Below, piece after piece: positions 43,499 through 52,588 of a DNA stretch of 64,000 bases (position 1 is the stretch's first letter; every line of letters begins with the position of its first letter). The stretch is from positions 1 to 64,000 of the forward strand of contig JAENXC010000009.1 of assembly GCA_016649715.1 (NCBI GenBank), given 5' to 3'. This DNA comes from Flavobacteriaceae bacterium (GTDB lineage Bacteria; Bacteroidota; Bacteroidia; Flavobacteriales; Flavobacteriaceae). The position numbers and the translations under genes were made by a program. The notes under the pieces were generated by a model. It saw only the letters and a program-made list of their open reading frames with translations, had not been told where the DNA came from and ran no database searches.

Positions 43499-45502
43499 TT
43501 AAAATGCAGTTATAAAAATGCCGATTTTACTTCCTTTATTTTTTAGAGCATCAAATTTAATGGTTCCATTAATTTCGTTTATGCGCATCCGCATATTGCC
43601 AATGCCGTGACCTTTTTTTAAATCGTCTTCCGTAAATCCAATTCCGTTGTCTGTTATGGTAACCGATATTGTTTTGTTTCTTCTTTCAAATTCGAACTTC
43701 GCGGCCGTAGCCTGAGAATGGTTTTTTATGTTTGAAACGGCTTCACTCACAATTAAATACAGATTTCTTTTAATGCTGTTATCTACTTTGGGCCAATCTA
43801 TGGATTTAATACCTTCGTGTTTTATGCTTAAACTAGTACTATTATATTGAAATAACAAGTCAATAATCTGATCGTCAAATTCTTCTTGTGAAAAAGGTAT
43901 TTGGAAAAGTTCGTGGGAAAGCAACCTAATCTTATCTTTTATTTCTCGAACCTTATTGGAAGTTTCCAAGTCACCTTTTAACGCTAAATTGTCAGCAATC
44001 TGTTCTAAGTCTTTAGCTTTTGTGGAATGTAAGTCGGCACCTATTTTTTCGTGTTCCTTTTGTTTTGCTCGGGCAATATTGATAATGTGCTCGTCTCGCA
44101 ATTTGCGCCTGCGGTTTTTGGAGTAATAAAAGATACCGATAAGTCCAAGAATGGCGGCGGCGGCGAAGATTCCATAAGTTAAATTGAGATTTGTAGCACG
44201 CTGCACGGCAAGTTCTTGCACTGCATTTTGTTGTTTTAGGGCGAGGTTTTCTTTTTCCTTTTTTTCGGTTTGGTATTTTGTGGAAATATCAACAATCATT
44301 TCTTTGGTTTTGGCGGATTTTATGGAATCGGTTATCGTTTTATACGCCATGATATTGTTATAAGCATCTTTATAATCAGCTTCACTTGCATTTATTTCGG
44401 ACAGCAATAACAAAGCTTCGCCGTAATCTTCCATAAAGCTATGTTCTTTTGCGATTGAAATGGATCGGTTGATATGCTGTTTTGCTTTTTGATAATTATT
44501 TTCCTTGAACTCTATTTCTCCCAAATTAGTTAGGGAACGCACCAATTCATCTGGATTGTCCAATCTTTCTGAAAGATAAAGGGATTTGTTGATGTAAAAA
44601 CGAGCAGAATCAAGTTTTTCGATTTGGATGAAATTACGGCCAATGTTGCCTATGGCCACTAAACTGTTTATTGAATCGCCGATTTTATTGTAATTAAAAA
44701 CGGCTTTTCTATAAAGATTGATGGCCGTGAGATAGTCTTTGTCTCTTTCGTTATGGAGTTTTCCGAGGTTCACATATTGTTGTGCCAAGCCCCAAGCGTC
44801 CTCAATTTCGGCAAAATCATTTTCAGCCTTTAATAAATATTTTTCAGCCTCATTGTACATTTCCTGCTCCATATATAAAATTCCTATCATTGAATTGCAA
44901 TAAGCAATATATCTTTTGTTCTTCGTTTTTTCGGCATACTTTAAAGCATTGAGGATGCTGGCTATTGCATCTTCTGAATTGTTTTGGTTGCTTTCCGCTA
45001 TGCCCAAATTGTAATAATTGAAGAACAGGTTGGTGTCGAATCCATTTTTCTTGTTAATGACAATGGCTTTGTTAAGAAAATGACGCAAAGAATCCATGCT
45101 GTTATTGTCCACATACAGTGTGGCAATATTTCCGTAGGCCTTGGCTATGCCACTTTGATCATTGTTTTTTTGGTATTGGCGCAAAGCCTTTAGGTATTCT
45201 TGTTTTGACTTTTCGTCATCACCAGCTTGATGGAAAAAGCGTCCCCGAGCATTGTGGCCATCCGCGATATATTTGCCGTTATTTGTTTTTTTTGCTAGTG
45301 TCAATAGGCTGTCGGCGACGTTTATATAGATTTTGGAATCAATGTAGAACGCTTCCTCTGCTATTTTTTTTAGAAGATTTAGTTTTGTGGTATCATTACT
45401 TGCCAATTTAAACTCTGCCCTTAAACTATCAATCTTTCCCTGCTGTGCAAACAGAAAAGAACTAAAGAATAAAATAAATAGGTGAGAAATTAGGGGTTTC
45501 AT
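43499..45502 (-). CDS. TPR-type sensor histidine kinase (HisKA_3-like)
   Basis: 667 residues: signal peptide, six to eight TPR repeats (for example GNIATLYVDNNSMDSLRHFL), one TM helix near residue 445 (LTYGIFAAAAILGLIGIFYYS), then a short dimerization region with the His in KEHEKIGADLHSTKAKDLEQ (family motif is RIA-x-DLHD; the Asp after His is here a Ser), and the ATPase with N-box NIKNHSQA and G-box DNGIGF. Paired with the downstream regulator, 1 bp apart. Confidence 0.88.
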   Translation of the reverse strand: MKPLISHLFILFFSSFLFAQQGKIDSLRAEFKLASNDTTKLNLLKKIAEEAFYIDSKIYINVADSLLTLAKKTNNGKYIADGHNARGRFFHQAGDDEKSKQEYLKALRQYQKNNDQSGIAKAYGNIATLYVDNNSMDSLRHFLNKAIVINKKNGFDTNLFFNYYNLGIAESNQNNSEDAIASILNALKYAEKTKNKRYIAYCNSMIGILYMEQEMYNEAEKYLLKAENDFAEIEDAWGLAQQYVNLGKLHNERDKDYLTAINLYRKAVFNYNKIGDSINSLVAIGNIGRNFIQIEKLDSARFYINKSLYLSERLDNPDELVRSLTNLGEIEFKENNYQKAKQHINRSISIAKEHSFMEDYGEALLLLSEINASEADYKDAYNNIMAYKTITDSIKSAKTKEMIVDISTKYQTEKKEKENLALKQQNAVQELAVQRATNLNLTYGIFAAAAILGLIGIFYYSKNRRRKLRDEHIINIARAKQKEHEKIGADLHSTKAKDLEQIADNLALKGDLETSNKVREIKDKIRLLSHELFQIPFSQEEFDDQIIDLLFQYNSTSLSIKHEGIKSIDWPKVDNSIKRNLYLIVSEAVSNIKNHSQATAAKFEFERRNKTISVTITDNGIGFTEDDLKKGHGIGNMRMRINEINGTIKFDALKNKGSKIGIFITAF

Positions 45503-45790
45503 TAGTAGGGTTGTTAGATGCTTAAAAATAAAGGTTAAAACTTTGTTAATCTAATATTTTTAAAAAAAACTAAAATATCCTAATTTTCATATTTATGTAA
45601 TTGGTAAAAGGTTGATTGTAAATTTTATAAAACCTACTCAAAAATTAAATAATGAAATTTTAAGCCTATAAGTTTTCGGCTAAGTTTTTAAAGAATGGCA
45701 AAACAAAAAAAGGCAAAATGCAAAAACCCATAATTATCTTTTTTGCCCAAATGCATATCCCTACTTTTACAGCTTGAAAAAAAACAAACC

Positions 45791-47095
45791 ATGAAAAAAA
45801 TTATTCTCAATACTTTCATAACGCTATTAACTTGTGCTTTTGCAATTGCCCAAGACTACACAACCCCAAACACGGGCGTAATATGGACTTTGAGCGATAT
45901 TGCCACGGCAAGCCCATCAACCATCACTATTTCTGGAAGTGATTATACCCTTTTGGGAAATTTGACCATTTCAGAAAACGATACCGTACTCATCAATTCC
46001 GACTTAACCCTTTTAATAGATGCTGATAAATTAATTACCGTTTTCGGAACTTTCACAGTAAGTCCCAACGCCGTAACGATTACCGCATTGGACGAAAACG
46101 TGCCCTACAATGGGTTTCGTTTTGAAGAATTTTCAGCAATAAATATCCAGAATGCAACCATTCAATACGGCGGTGGGCTTCGGGTTTTGACCGAAACTTT
46201 CTCCATAGATAATTGTACACTTACCAATAATGTTTCTGGAGCTACCACAAGTGCGGTAATCCAACTTTCCCGCGGTATGCCGCAAATAACCAACAATATC
46301 ATTTCTTTCAATAAAAATCCAGCCATTGGTTCAGCGGCAAATTCTGAAGTGTCGGGTTATATTTTCAATAATATAATTGAAGGCAATACTACAGATAATG
46401 CCAATCGGCCACAAATAAATATGGGTACAACGATGGCCAATGAGCCTTTGCAGATTATCCAAAACACAATAATCGGCGACCCAGCTTTGACCAAAGTTGG
46501 GGGTATTGCCATTGCTAACTTTGTGGGCGGTAATATCAATACGGTTGTAGATAATAACACCATACGGGGCAATCGTTATGGTATCACAATTCTTGGGCCT
46601 GTAAATTCGGCAGGGATTACCAACAATATCATTGAAGACAACAATACCCAAGGCGACCCCAATCTGGGCGGAAGCGGTATCAACCTAAATACTTCAACCG
46701 TTGGTGCGGAAGTGATTGCCTCTGGAAACCAGATACGAAGAAACCTTTGGGGTATTACCCTGCAGGATCAAGCGTTGATTAATTTGGGCGATGATGGGGC
46801 AAACATTGGGCAAAATATATTTGCCGAAAACGGAAACGGGGGCGAAATCTTTGCGCTATACAACAATACTCCAAATCCTGTTTTAGCAAAACACAACTGC
46901 TGGATTGAAGACCAACAAAGCACACCCGAACAAGTGGAAGACGTTATTTTTCACAGTGTGGACGACCCAACTTTGGGTGAAGTTACTTTTGAACCTTTCC
47001 TTTGTGGCGTTTTGGGGATTGCGGAAAATACAATTGAAAACTTCAGCTTTTACCCCCCAAAAAACAAAACACCCAAAAAAATAAAAGATTATTAA
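45791..47095 (+). CDS. Secreted beta-helix protein truncated at its T9SS sorting domain
   Basis: 435 residues from the ATG at 45791 (signal MKKIILNTFITLLTCAFAIAQ). The body is a right-handed parallel beta-helix of pectin-lyase type, seen as repeating N-(N/T)-I/V-x units (NTIIGDPALT, DNNTIRGNRYGIT, TNNIIEDNN). The end is GIAENTIENFSFYP, which is how Bacteroidota T9SS C-terminal domains begin (usually followed by NPxxD), but after FSFYP it reads PKNKTPKKIKDY and stops. About 75 residues of sorting domain are missing and no other frame restores them. The prophage that starts here is the likely cause. Confidence 0.8.
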   Translation: MKKIILNTFITLLTCAFAIAQDYTTPNTGVIWTLSDIATASPSTITISGSDYTLLGNLTISENDTVLINSDLTLLIDADKLITVFGTFTVSPNAVTITALDENVPYNGFRFEEFSAINIQNATIQYGGGLRVLTETFSIDNCTLTNNVSGATTSAVIQLSRGMPQITNNIISFNKNPAIGSAANSEVSGYIFNNIIEGNTTDNANRPQINMGTTMANEPLQIIQNTIIGDPALTKVGGIAIANFVGGNINTVVDNNTIRGNRYGITILGPVNSAGITNNIIEDNNTQGDPNLGGSGINLNTSTVGAEVIASGNQIRRNLWGITLQDQALINLGDDGANIGQNIFAENGNGGEIFALYNNTPNPVLAKHNCWIEDQQSTPEQVEDVIFHSVDDPTLGEVTFEPFLCGVLGIAENTIENFSFYPPKNKTPKKIKDY

Positions 47096-47211
47096 GCCAT
47101 CAAAGTATAATAAAATCAATACTTCACAGCTATTCAAGTGGTGTACCACCAAAATTTCCAAAAGACCACATTGCGTTAGATGCCGCTGAAATACCGCCTT
47201 TTTAAAATTTG

Positions 47212-47381
47212 TTTAAGGTCCATTTAAACATTATACCGACATTTCTTGTAAAGCTCCGATAAACGTGGGCTAATTCGGTGCCATTCAACTTAAAAGTAGG
47301 CTCACTTTAAACCTATCTTAAACAACTTTTAAAACCTCTTTAAATTACAACAGGTGCATAACGGGTGCAATTACAGGTGCA
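47212..47381. promoter_or_regulatory. Repeated sites near the phage left end
   Basis: Three 17-bp near-dyads, TTTAAGGTCCATTTAAA (47212-47228), TTTAAACCTATCTTAAA (47306-47322) and TTTAAAACCTCTTTAAA (47328-47344); the last two are 22 bp apart, two turns. Then three GGTGCA copies at 47353, 47364 and 47376 with 11-12 bp spacing. In Mu, several transposase-binding sites lie in attL, so these are candidate binding sites for this transposase. The whole region 47096-47522 has no gene. Confidence 0.45.
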
Positions 47382-47457
47382 AGATTCTTGCGCTAAAGCT
47401 ATAGGCAAATGACCCCCTAATGACTAAAAAACCACAAAATGAGGTAAAATAAGTAAC

Positions 47458-47496
47458 AAAAAGACCCCGTAATTACCATTATTACGAGGTCTTTTT
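47458..47496 (-). terminator. Terminator after the phage repressor gene
   Basis: AAAAAGACC-CCGTAAT / ATTACG-AGGTCTTTTT hairpin, 27 bases past the repressor stop. T-rich tails on both strands, so it may also block host transcription from the left. Confidence 0.8.
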
Positions 47497-47522
47497 GTGC
47501 TAATATACTGTAAAGCAGTTTA

Positions 47523-48296
47523 TTAATTCATTGTATTGATCCTAACACTTCCTTTTATCAACGCCAGGGCACGAATTTTACTAATTTTTATATCCTTATC
47601 CTGATGGTGCCGGTTCTCTGAAACCAGTGTTACATAGTCATCGCCTTTTGGAGAACGTTGAATGTATTTTACCATAACATACTCATCCCCGTTTGAGGCC
47701 AAGCTTACTAAATACATTTGTCCCCAAAAAATATCATTCTTAATGTCATGCACTTGTTTATACATCACAATATCGCCACTCTTCAATAATGGGTACATAC
47801 TATCACCGGCAACAAATACCGCTCCATCACATTTAGGAAGATTCGGTATGTGAATAGTATCTATTGGTTGAATGTCATTGTGCTCCTGAAACAATTCAAC
47901 CAATCCTGCCGCGGCTTCCAAACTATAAAGCGGGATAGCCTGGTCATCATAATTTGCATCTGTCCGAAGTTTGAAAACTCTGGGCTCATTAACGGAAAAA
48001 GGGGTTTTTCCTGTTTCAAAATAGGATTTTTCCTGTTTAACACTTTCTGGGTCGTTTACCTGCATATTTTTTATAAACATCTGATCTAATTCAGCATTTT
48101 CATTAAAAAGCCAACCGGGATTTAAATCATCAAAAAACAATAGAAACTTTTCTAAAGTATCGGTCTTTATTTCCTTACCTCCTTTAAAGGGTTTTTGAAG
48201 GGTGCCATTACCTACGCCAATCATAGACTCGGCAGCGCTTACCTTAATATTTTTTACCGATAAAAATTGCTCTAATTTCTCTACTACTTTACTCAT
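47523..48296 (-). CDS. Phage repressor (HTH plus S24 peptidase)
   Basis: 257 residues from the ATG at 48296 (MSKVVEKLEQFLSVKNIKVSAAE); the frame extends to 48359 but runs through the operators. N-terminal HTH (about 15-60), C-terminal S24 domain with the cleavage site EAAAGLVE, nucleophile Ser in VAGDSMYPLL and Lys in VMVKYIQ. It should keep the prophage silent and be inactivated by RecA-stimulated self-cleavage after DNA damage, unlike the Clp-controlled repressor of Mu. Divergent from the early operon. Confidence 0.9.
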   Translation of the reverse strand: MSKVVEKLEQFLSVKNIKVSAAESMIGVGNGTLQKPFKGGKEIKTDTLEKFLLFFDDLNPGWLFNENAELDQMFIKNMQVNDPESVKQEKSYFETGKTPFSVNEPRVFKLRTDANYDDQAIPLYSLEAAAGLVELFQEHNDIQPIDTIHIPNLPKCDGAVFVAGDSMYPLLKSGDIVMYKQVHDIKNDIFWGQMYLVSLASNGDEYVMVKYIQRSPKGDDYVTLVSENRHHQDKDIKISKIRALALIKGSVRINTMN

Positions 48297-48299
48297 AAA

Positions 48300-48352
48300 A
48301 GAAAGTTTTCTCAGAAAGTTTTGGGTATATAGAAAACTTTCTATTATATTTG
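48300..48352 (+). promoter_or_regulatory. Main operator and early promoter
   Basis: AGAAAGTTTTCT at 48300-48311, AGAAAGTTTTGG at 48313-48324 and AGAAAACTTTCT at 48332-48343: repeated half-sites AGAAAGTTTT on both strands. A -7 box TATATTTG lies at 48345-48352, with a TTG at 48321-48323 as -33 (21 bp spacer). The third operator sits between the two boxes, so repressor bound there would block RNA polymerase. The same AGAAAACTTTCT recurs at 60491. Confidence 0.75.
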
Positions 48353-48379
48353 TTCGCACAAACGCACAATATCAAATAT

Positions 48380-48586
48380 ATGAATGTTTCTGAAATATCC
48401 GCACTAAAGCAAATTATAGACCCAAAAATTGAAAAAGGCGATTATATCACTTTGGGTAAAATGTTGAACGTTCCTCAAGGAACTGCAAGAATGCAATACC
48501 ATCGCGATAGCGAAGAGGCAGTAACCGCAATGAAAAAAATAGTAGAGGCACGCGAGGACCTAATCACTTCACATCAACAGCAATAA
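48380..48586 (+). CDS. Ner-like small DNA-binding protein
   Basis: 68 residues from the ATG at 48380. First gene of the early operon, 28 bp after the predicted promoter and divergent from the repressor, exactly the place of Ner in Mu. The helical pattern KGDYITLGKMLNVPQGTARMQYHRD reads as a helix-turn-helix. Function inferred from position; the sequence has no diagnostic motif. Stops one base before the transposase start. Confidence 0.6.
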   Translation: MNVSEISALKQIIDPKIEKGDYITLGKMLNVPQGTARMQYHRDSEEAVTAMKKIVEAREDLITSHQQQ

Positions 48587-48587
48587 C

Positions 48588-50660
48588 ATGGAGAGCCCCT
48601 TTGAATATTACGGCGGTAAACTTGGTGTGAAAATTTCCTACCTCACAACAAACAAATCCCACCACTCCGAAAGCATTAAGGCAGTTCCATACCGCACATT
48701 GCGCTATAGAATGAACTCCGAAAACTTCACCGAAAAGCAACTGCGCAAGCCCGCGCTAAATATGGACGCGTTGATTTTGTTTTCCTCACTTTCCCGCGAA
48801 ATCAAAGACCGCCTTACCACAAAATTCGGCCACCCAAAGGAGGCCATAAAAACATCTTGGTTTGCCCAACACTACACCGCAGATCGGAAGGCGTTTGATT
48901 TTTACGTAGGCCACCGGTACGGCCAAAACAACCAAGAGAAGCTTGACCTCAAGCTTGTGGAACAATACACCTACAACGCCTCGGTACTCAACACCGTTTT
49001 GGAAATGAAAACCAACCGCAAGGCATACGCAAAAGCGTTGGGCGGGGTGAGTATTGACATTTGGGAGTCGCTCAGCAATGACGTGAACGCCTTCCGCGAA
49101 ATTGAGCACAACCTACCCGCCACCCGCGACGGCCTGCGCCGAAAAGCTTCAAAATACCAAAAGGAAGGTTACAAGTCCCTTATCTCCGGCAAGCTTCAAA
49201 ACAGCAACGCCAAAAAAGTGACCGAAAAAGAACAAATGGCATTACTGGATGAACTTCTCGCCAAACACACCAACCTTGACAATGAATTGATCGCCACGCT
49301 CTACAATGTGGTTGCAGATAAAATGAACTGGCCTGAAATTACGGCCATGACGGTTTCAAACCGAAACACAAAATCAAAGCTTGTTACCCACGCAGGCCGC
49401 AACGGTGTAAAATCCCTTAAAAGCAATGTGTTGATGCAGGTTAAACGTAAAAGACCATCTGCGCCAATGCTTTATTGGACCTTAGACGGTTGGGATGTTG
49501 AATTACTGTACCAAAGCACTGCAACCGATAAAAAAGGCCACAGCGTTACCACCTACCACAACCGCTTAACGATGGTCGTGGTTCTGGACGCCTTCAACAA
49601 TTACCCGGTCGGTTATGCAATCGGCACCCACGAAACGCCGGAACTTATTAAAAATGCAGTTCAAAACGCAATGCAACACGCGCGGCAATTATTTGGCCAT
49701 TATTACCAGCCCTACCAGTTACAATCAGATAACTACTCAATAAAGGCATTGCGCCCAATGTATGAGGCCGTAACGCCACACTTTACGCCTGCCGAGGTAG
49801 GTAACGCCAAAGCCAAGGTAATTGAGCCTTATTTCAACGCTTTGAACAAGAAATACTGCAAACTTCTGGACAATTGGAGCGGCCATAACACAGATAGCGG
49901 TTCAAAAAACCAACCAAACAGTGAGTTCCTTCAGAAAATCAAAAAGAACTTTCCAGACCAAGACGGTTGTATTGCACAAATAAAAGCAATGATGGCGAAG
50001 GAAATGACCATAAAACGCCCAGAATTTGCCGAAAACTGGATCAATACCAAGCCACAACACCGCCAAATAATGACCACAGAAGCCTATTTATTGACCTTTG
50101 GCAGTATTACCGGAATGACCAACAAACTGACTGGCGAAGGCCTTGTCATCAAGTTGGATGGCGAAAAAAGATACTTTGACAGCTTTGACTTAAACTTTAG
50201 AAACCAATCACACCAGGACTGGCAAATTCATTTTGATGCCAACGACCTCTCCCACGTGCTGGCAGTTTCCAAAGATGGCAGTGAGCGCCACATCCTTCAG
50301 GAAAAATATGTACAGCCAATGGCCTTGGCAGATCGCACCGAGGAGGACCCATTTCACCTCAAGCAAATTCGCGACTTCAATAAAAATGCAGTTGCAATGA
50401 TCATCGAGACCCGCGCGGAAAACTCCCGCATCCTCGAGCCATTTTTAAACCAACCCGCACTTAACGACACCCTCGCAAAACATTTGCTTACCGATAGCCT
50501 CGGCCAACACAAAAACCACAAAAGCGCTGAGCGCATTGCAGCCAACAAACAAGCCTTGAAAATTGAGGCGAAAGAAACCAAAAAAGAGGCAAAAACCTTC
50601 CTGCAACAACAGGAGGAGTATTACGCCACCAAAGTAGATGTTAATCAATATATAGATTAA
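48588..50660 (+). CDS. DDE transposase (MuA-like)
   Basis: 690 residues, close to MuA (663). The catalytic triad reads Asp300 (TLDGWDVELLY), Asp381 (LQSDNYSIKA) and Glu413 (AKVIEPYFNALNKKYCK), followed by a C-terminal Mu-transposase-type domain and a basic, Glu/Lys/Gln-rich tail that could contact the MuB-like ATPase. The N-terminal 280 residues should bind the phage ends. It catalyses strand transfer in integration and replicative transposition. Followed by a small protein and the ATPase gene. Confidence 0.92.
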   Translation: MESPFEYYGGKLGVKISYLTTNKSHHSESIKAVPYRTLRYRMNSENFTEKQLRKPALNMDALILFSSLSREIKDRLTTKFGHPKEAIKTSWFAQHYTADRKAFDFYVGHRYGQNNQEKLDLKLVEQYTYNASVLNTVLEMKTNRKAYAKALGGVSIDIWESLSNDVNAFREIEHNLPATRDGLRRKASKYQKEGYKSLISGKLQNSNAKKVTEKEQMALLDELLAKHTNLDNELIATLYNVVADKMNWPEITAMTVSNRNTKSKLVTHAGRNGVKSLKSNVLMQVKRKRPSAPMLYWTLDGWDVELLYQSTATDKKGHSVTTYHNRLTMVVVLDAFNNYPVGYAIGTHETPELIKNAVQNAMQHARQLFGHYYQPYQLQSDNYSIKALRPMYEAVTPHFTPAEVGNAKAKVIEPYFNALNKKYCKLLDNWSGHNTDSGSKNQPNSEFLQKIKKNFPDQDGCIAQIKAMMAKEMTIKRPEFAENWINTKPQHRQIMTTEAYLLTFGSITGMTNKLTGEGLVIKLDGEKRYFDSFDLNFRNQSHQDWQIHFDANDLSHVLAVSKDGSERHILQEKYVQPMALADRTEEDPFHLKQIRDFNKNAVAMIIETRAENSRILEPFLNQPALNDTLAKHLLTDSLGQHKNHKSAERIAANKQALKIEAKETKKEAKTFLQQQEEYYATKVDVNQYID

Positions 50661-50665
50661 GACTT

Positions 50666-50950
50666 ATGGAATCAAGACACACAAAAGGAGATTGGCAAGT
50701 TCGTACACATTCATATAACCCGCAACATAGCTCTGCCATTGTTTCAAATCACACAATATTGGTGGCGGATATATATATAAATAGCCACTCCAATTGTAAT
50801 GAGGCAGAGGCCAACGCCAAACTAATAGCCGCCGCACCCGACCTGTTAGAAACCCTACAAAATATTATTGGGGTTTTAGAGGCCATAGGCTCAGGAGATA
50901 CAATAATAGCAAAAGCAGCTAAAGAAGCAATCGAAAAAGCAACCAAATAA
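50666..50950 (+). CDS. Small phage protein (EAEANAKLIAAAPDLLE type)
   Basis: 94 residues. The segment NEAEANAKLIAAAPDLLETLQNII is a signature seen in many phage-encoded small proteins of unknown role. The N-terminal half reads KGDWQVR...VADIYINSHS, a beta-rich part. Sits between the transposase and the MuB-like gene, six bases after the former. Confidence 0.7.
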   Translation: MESRHTKGDWQVRTHSYNPQHSSAIVSNHTILVADIYINSHSNCNEAEANAKLIAAAPDLLETLQNIIGVLEAIGSGDTIIAKAAKEAIEKATK

Positions 50951-50972
50951 TCAATTAACCCAAATAATCAAA

Positions 50973-51911
50973 ATGAAAACATCCCTAAAAAAAGAAATCA
51001 CCGCCGCTGCCAAAAACTACATGGACGCGCACAAAATGCGCCAATCAGATTTTGGAAACAAAGTAGGCCTTAACAGCTCACTCCTTACCCACATTTTCCG
51101 CTTAAACTCAAACTTTACAATTCCAACGGGCGGAGACAAGGACACCGTGATAGCCGACAAGTACTTTATGAAAATGGCCAACTTCATTGGCTTCGAACTT
51201 ACAAAGTCCTATTGGGACATAAAGGCAACCCCACAATTAACAGCAATCTTGGCAACGTTGGAAGACGCCAAGCAGCACGGAACCACCGCCGTCATCGTTG
51301 GCGAAACAGGCGCAGGAAAAACCCACGCCCTACGCCTTTTCCAACGCAAAAACCCAATGGACACCCTTATAGTTACTGTAGGCTCGAATGACAACATCAC
51401 TGACCTAATAGAACGCATCTGCGATGTGCTGCACATAACCTCCGGCAAAACCCGAAGCCGCAAGCTTCGCAATATTTACTGGCGTTTGCAGGAACTTCGC
51501 GAAAACGGCCATAACCCGCAGTTAATATTGGACGAGGCGGAGTATATGAAACAACCCGCCCTTTCCGCAATAAAGGAAATCTATGACCACGTAAACGACC
51601 ACGCAAGCCTCGTGCTCGTGGGCACCCAGCAACTCATCGAGAATATAGATCAGTTGCGAAAAAAGAACCGCCCCGGAATGCCGCAGTTTTACCGCCGTAT
51701 CAAATTCGGGATTAGAACACTTCCAGCCGTTGACCGCCGCTACAGCCTGTTTATTGACGGCCTTAGCAAAGAAGTGGTGCAGTACCTACAAATCATTTGC
51801 GATAACTACGGTGAACTGCATGACGTACTGGTTCCTGTTCGAAGGGAAGCCGAAAGGACCGAGCAGGAAATAACCGTGAACCTAATAAAAACAGTGTTAA
51901 ACCTAAGATAG
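50973..51911 (+). CDS. MuB-like AAA ATPase (transposition target protein)
   Basis: 312 residues, same length as MuB. N-terminal Cro-like helix-turn-helix (QSDFGNKVGLNSSLLTHIFR) then an AAA domain with Walker A GETGAGKT at residues 110-117 and Walker B with Asp187 (LILDEAEYMK). It should pick target DNA and stimulate the transposase. Gene order transposase, small protein, MuB-like matches Mu. Confidence 0.92.
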   Translation: MKTSLKKEITAAAKNYMDAHKMRQSDFGNKVGLNSSLLTHIFRLNSNFTIPTGGDKDTVIADKYFMKMANFIGFELTKSYWDIKATPQLTAILATLEDAKQHGTTAVIVGETGAGKTHALRLFQRKNPMDTLIVTVGSNDNITDLIERICDVLHITSGKTRSRKLRNIYWRLQELRENGHNPQLILDEAEYMKQPALSAIKEIYDHVNDHASLVLVGTQQLIENIDQLRKKNRPGMPQFYRRIKFGIRTLPAVDRRYSLFIDGLSKEVVQYLQIICDNYGELHDVLVPVRREAERTEQEITVNLIKTVLNLR

Positions 51912-51920
51912 AAACCAATA

Positions 51921-52583
51921 ATGCCGGAATCCCCAGCCAAGGCCATAAAGCTTAAAAAAGTATTAACAGTTGCCAATGTCCAGAACCAAACCATACAGCG
52001 CATCCCTTTTGAGGGCGAATGGTATGAAGCCTTCAAACAGCCTCAAGATCGTGGTGTGTGGTTTATTTGGGGCAGTTCTGGCGGCGGTAAAAGTACGTTC
52101 ACTATGAAACTGGCAAAGGAACTGGCGCGTACCGAAAAAACGCTGTACAACGTCTTGGAAGAAGAACCGAGTGATAGCGATTACATAGAGCGCACGGAGT
52201 TGTGCGGAATGAATGAAGTGGAGGACAATTTCTTTACCCAAAGTTATGACCACGAGCAGCTTCTGGAATATTTAGATAAAAAAGGAAGCCCAAAAGTAGT
52301 AGTCATTGACTCCATCATCTATTTAACCAAGCGGTTTGAGGATTATTTGAACCTAAAAAACCGCTACAAGGATAAGCTGATAATCATTACCGGCCACGCC
52401 CAGGGGAAAGACCCCCGGAGTGAGTTTGAAAAATCGGTGATGTTTGATGCAAAAATGAAAATATACATAGAAGGATACGCAGCCTATTGCAAAGGCCGAA
52501 CCATCGGACCAAACGGAGGCATATTCACAATATGGAAAGAAGGATTTGAAAAACTAAACGGTGCCGGCGCACTAAACAACTAA
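51921..52583 (+). CDS. RecA/KaiC-like P-loop ATPase
   Basis: 220 residues. Walker A GSSGGGKS at 51-58 within VWFIWGSSGGGKSTFTMKLA, Walker B ending in Asp130 (KVVVIDSIIYLT), and IIITGHAQGKDPRSEFEK later, resembling the RecA/DnaB superfamily. Ten bp after the MuB-like gene, so co-expressed. Mu itself has no second ATPase at this position. It may act as a helicase loader or single-strand binder in transposition or replication; not tested. Confidence 0.8.
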   Translation: MPESPAKAIKLKKVLTVANVQNQTIQRIPFEGEWYEAFKQPQDRGVWFIWGSSGGGKSTFTMKLAKELARTEKTLYNVLEEEPSDSDYIERTELCGMNEVEDNFFTQSYDHEQLLEYLDKKGSPKVVVIDSIIYLTKRFEDYLNLKNRYKDKLIIITGHAQGKDPRSEFEKSVMFDAKMKIYIEGYAAYCKGRTIGPNGGIFTIWKEGFEKLNGAGALNN

Positions 52584-52588
52584 ACATT

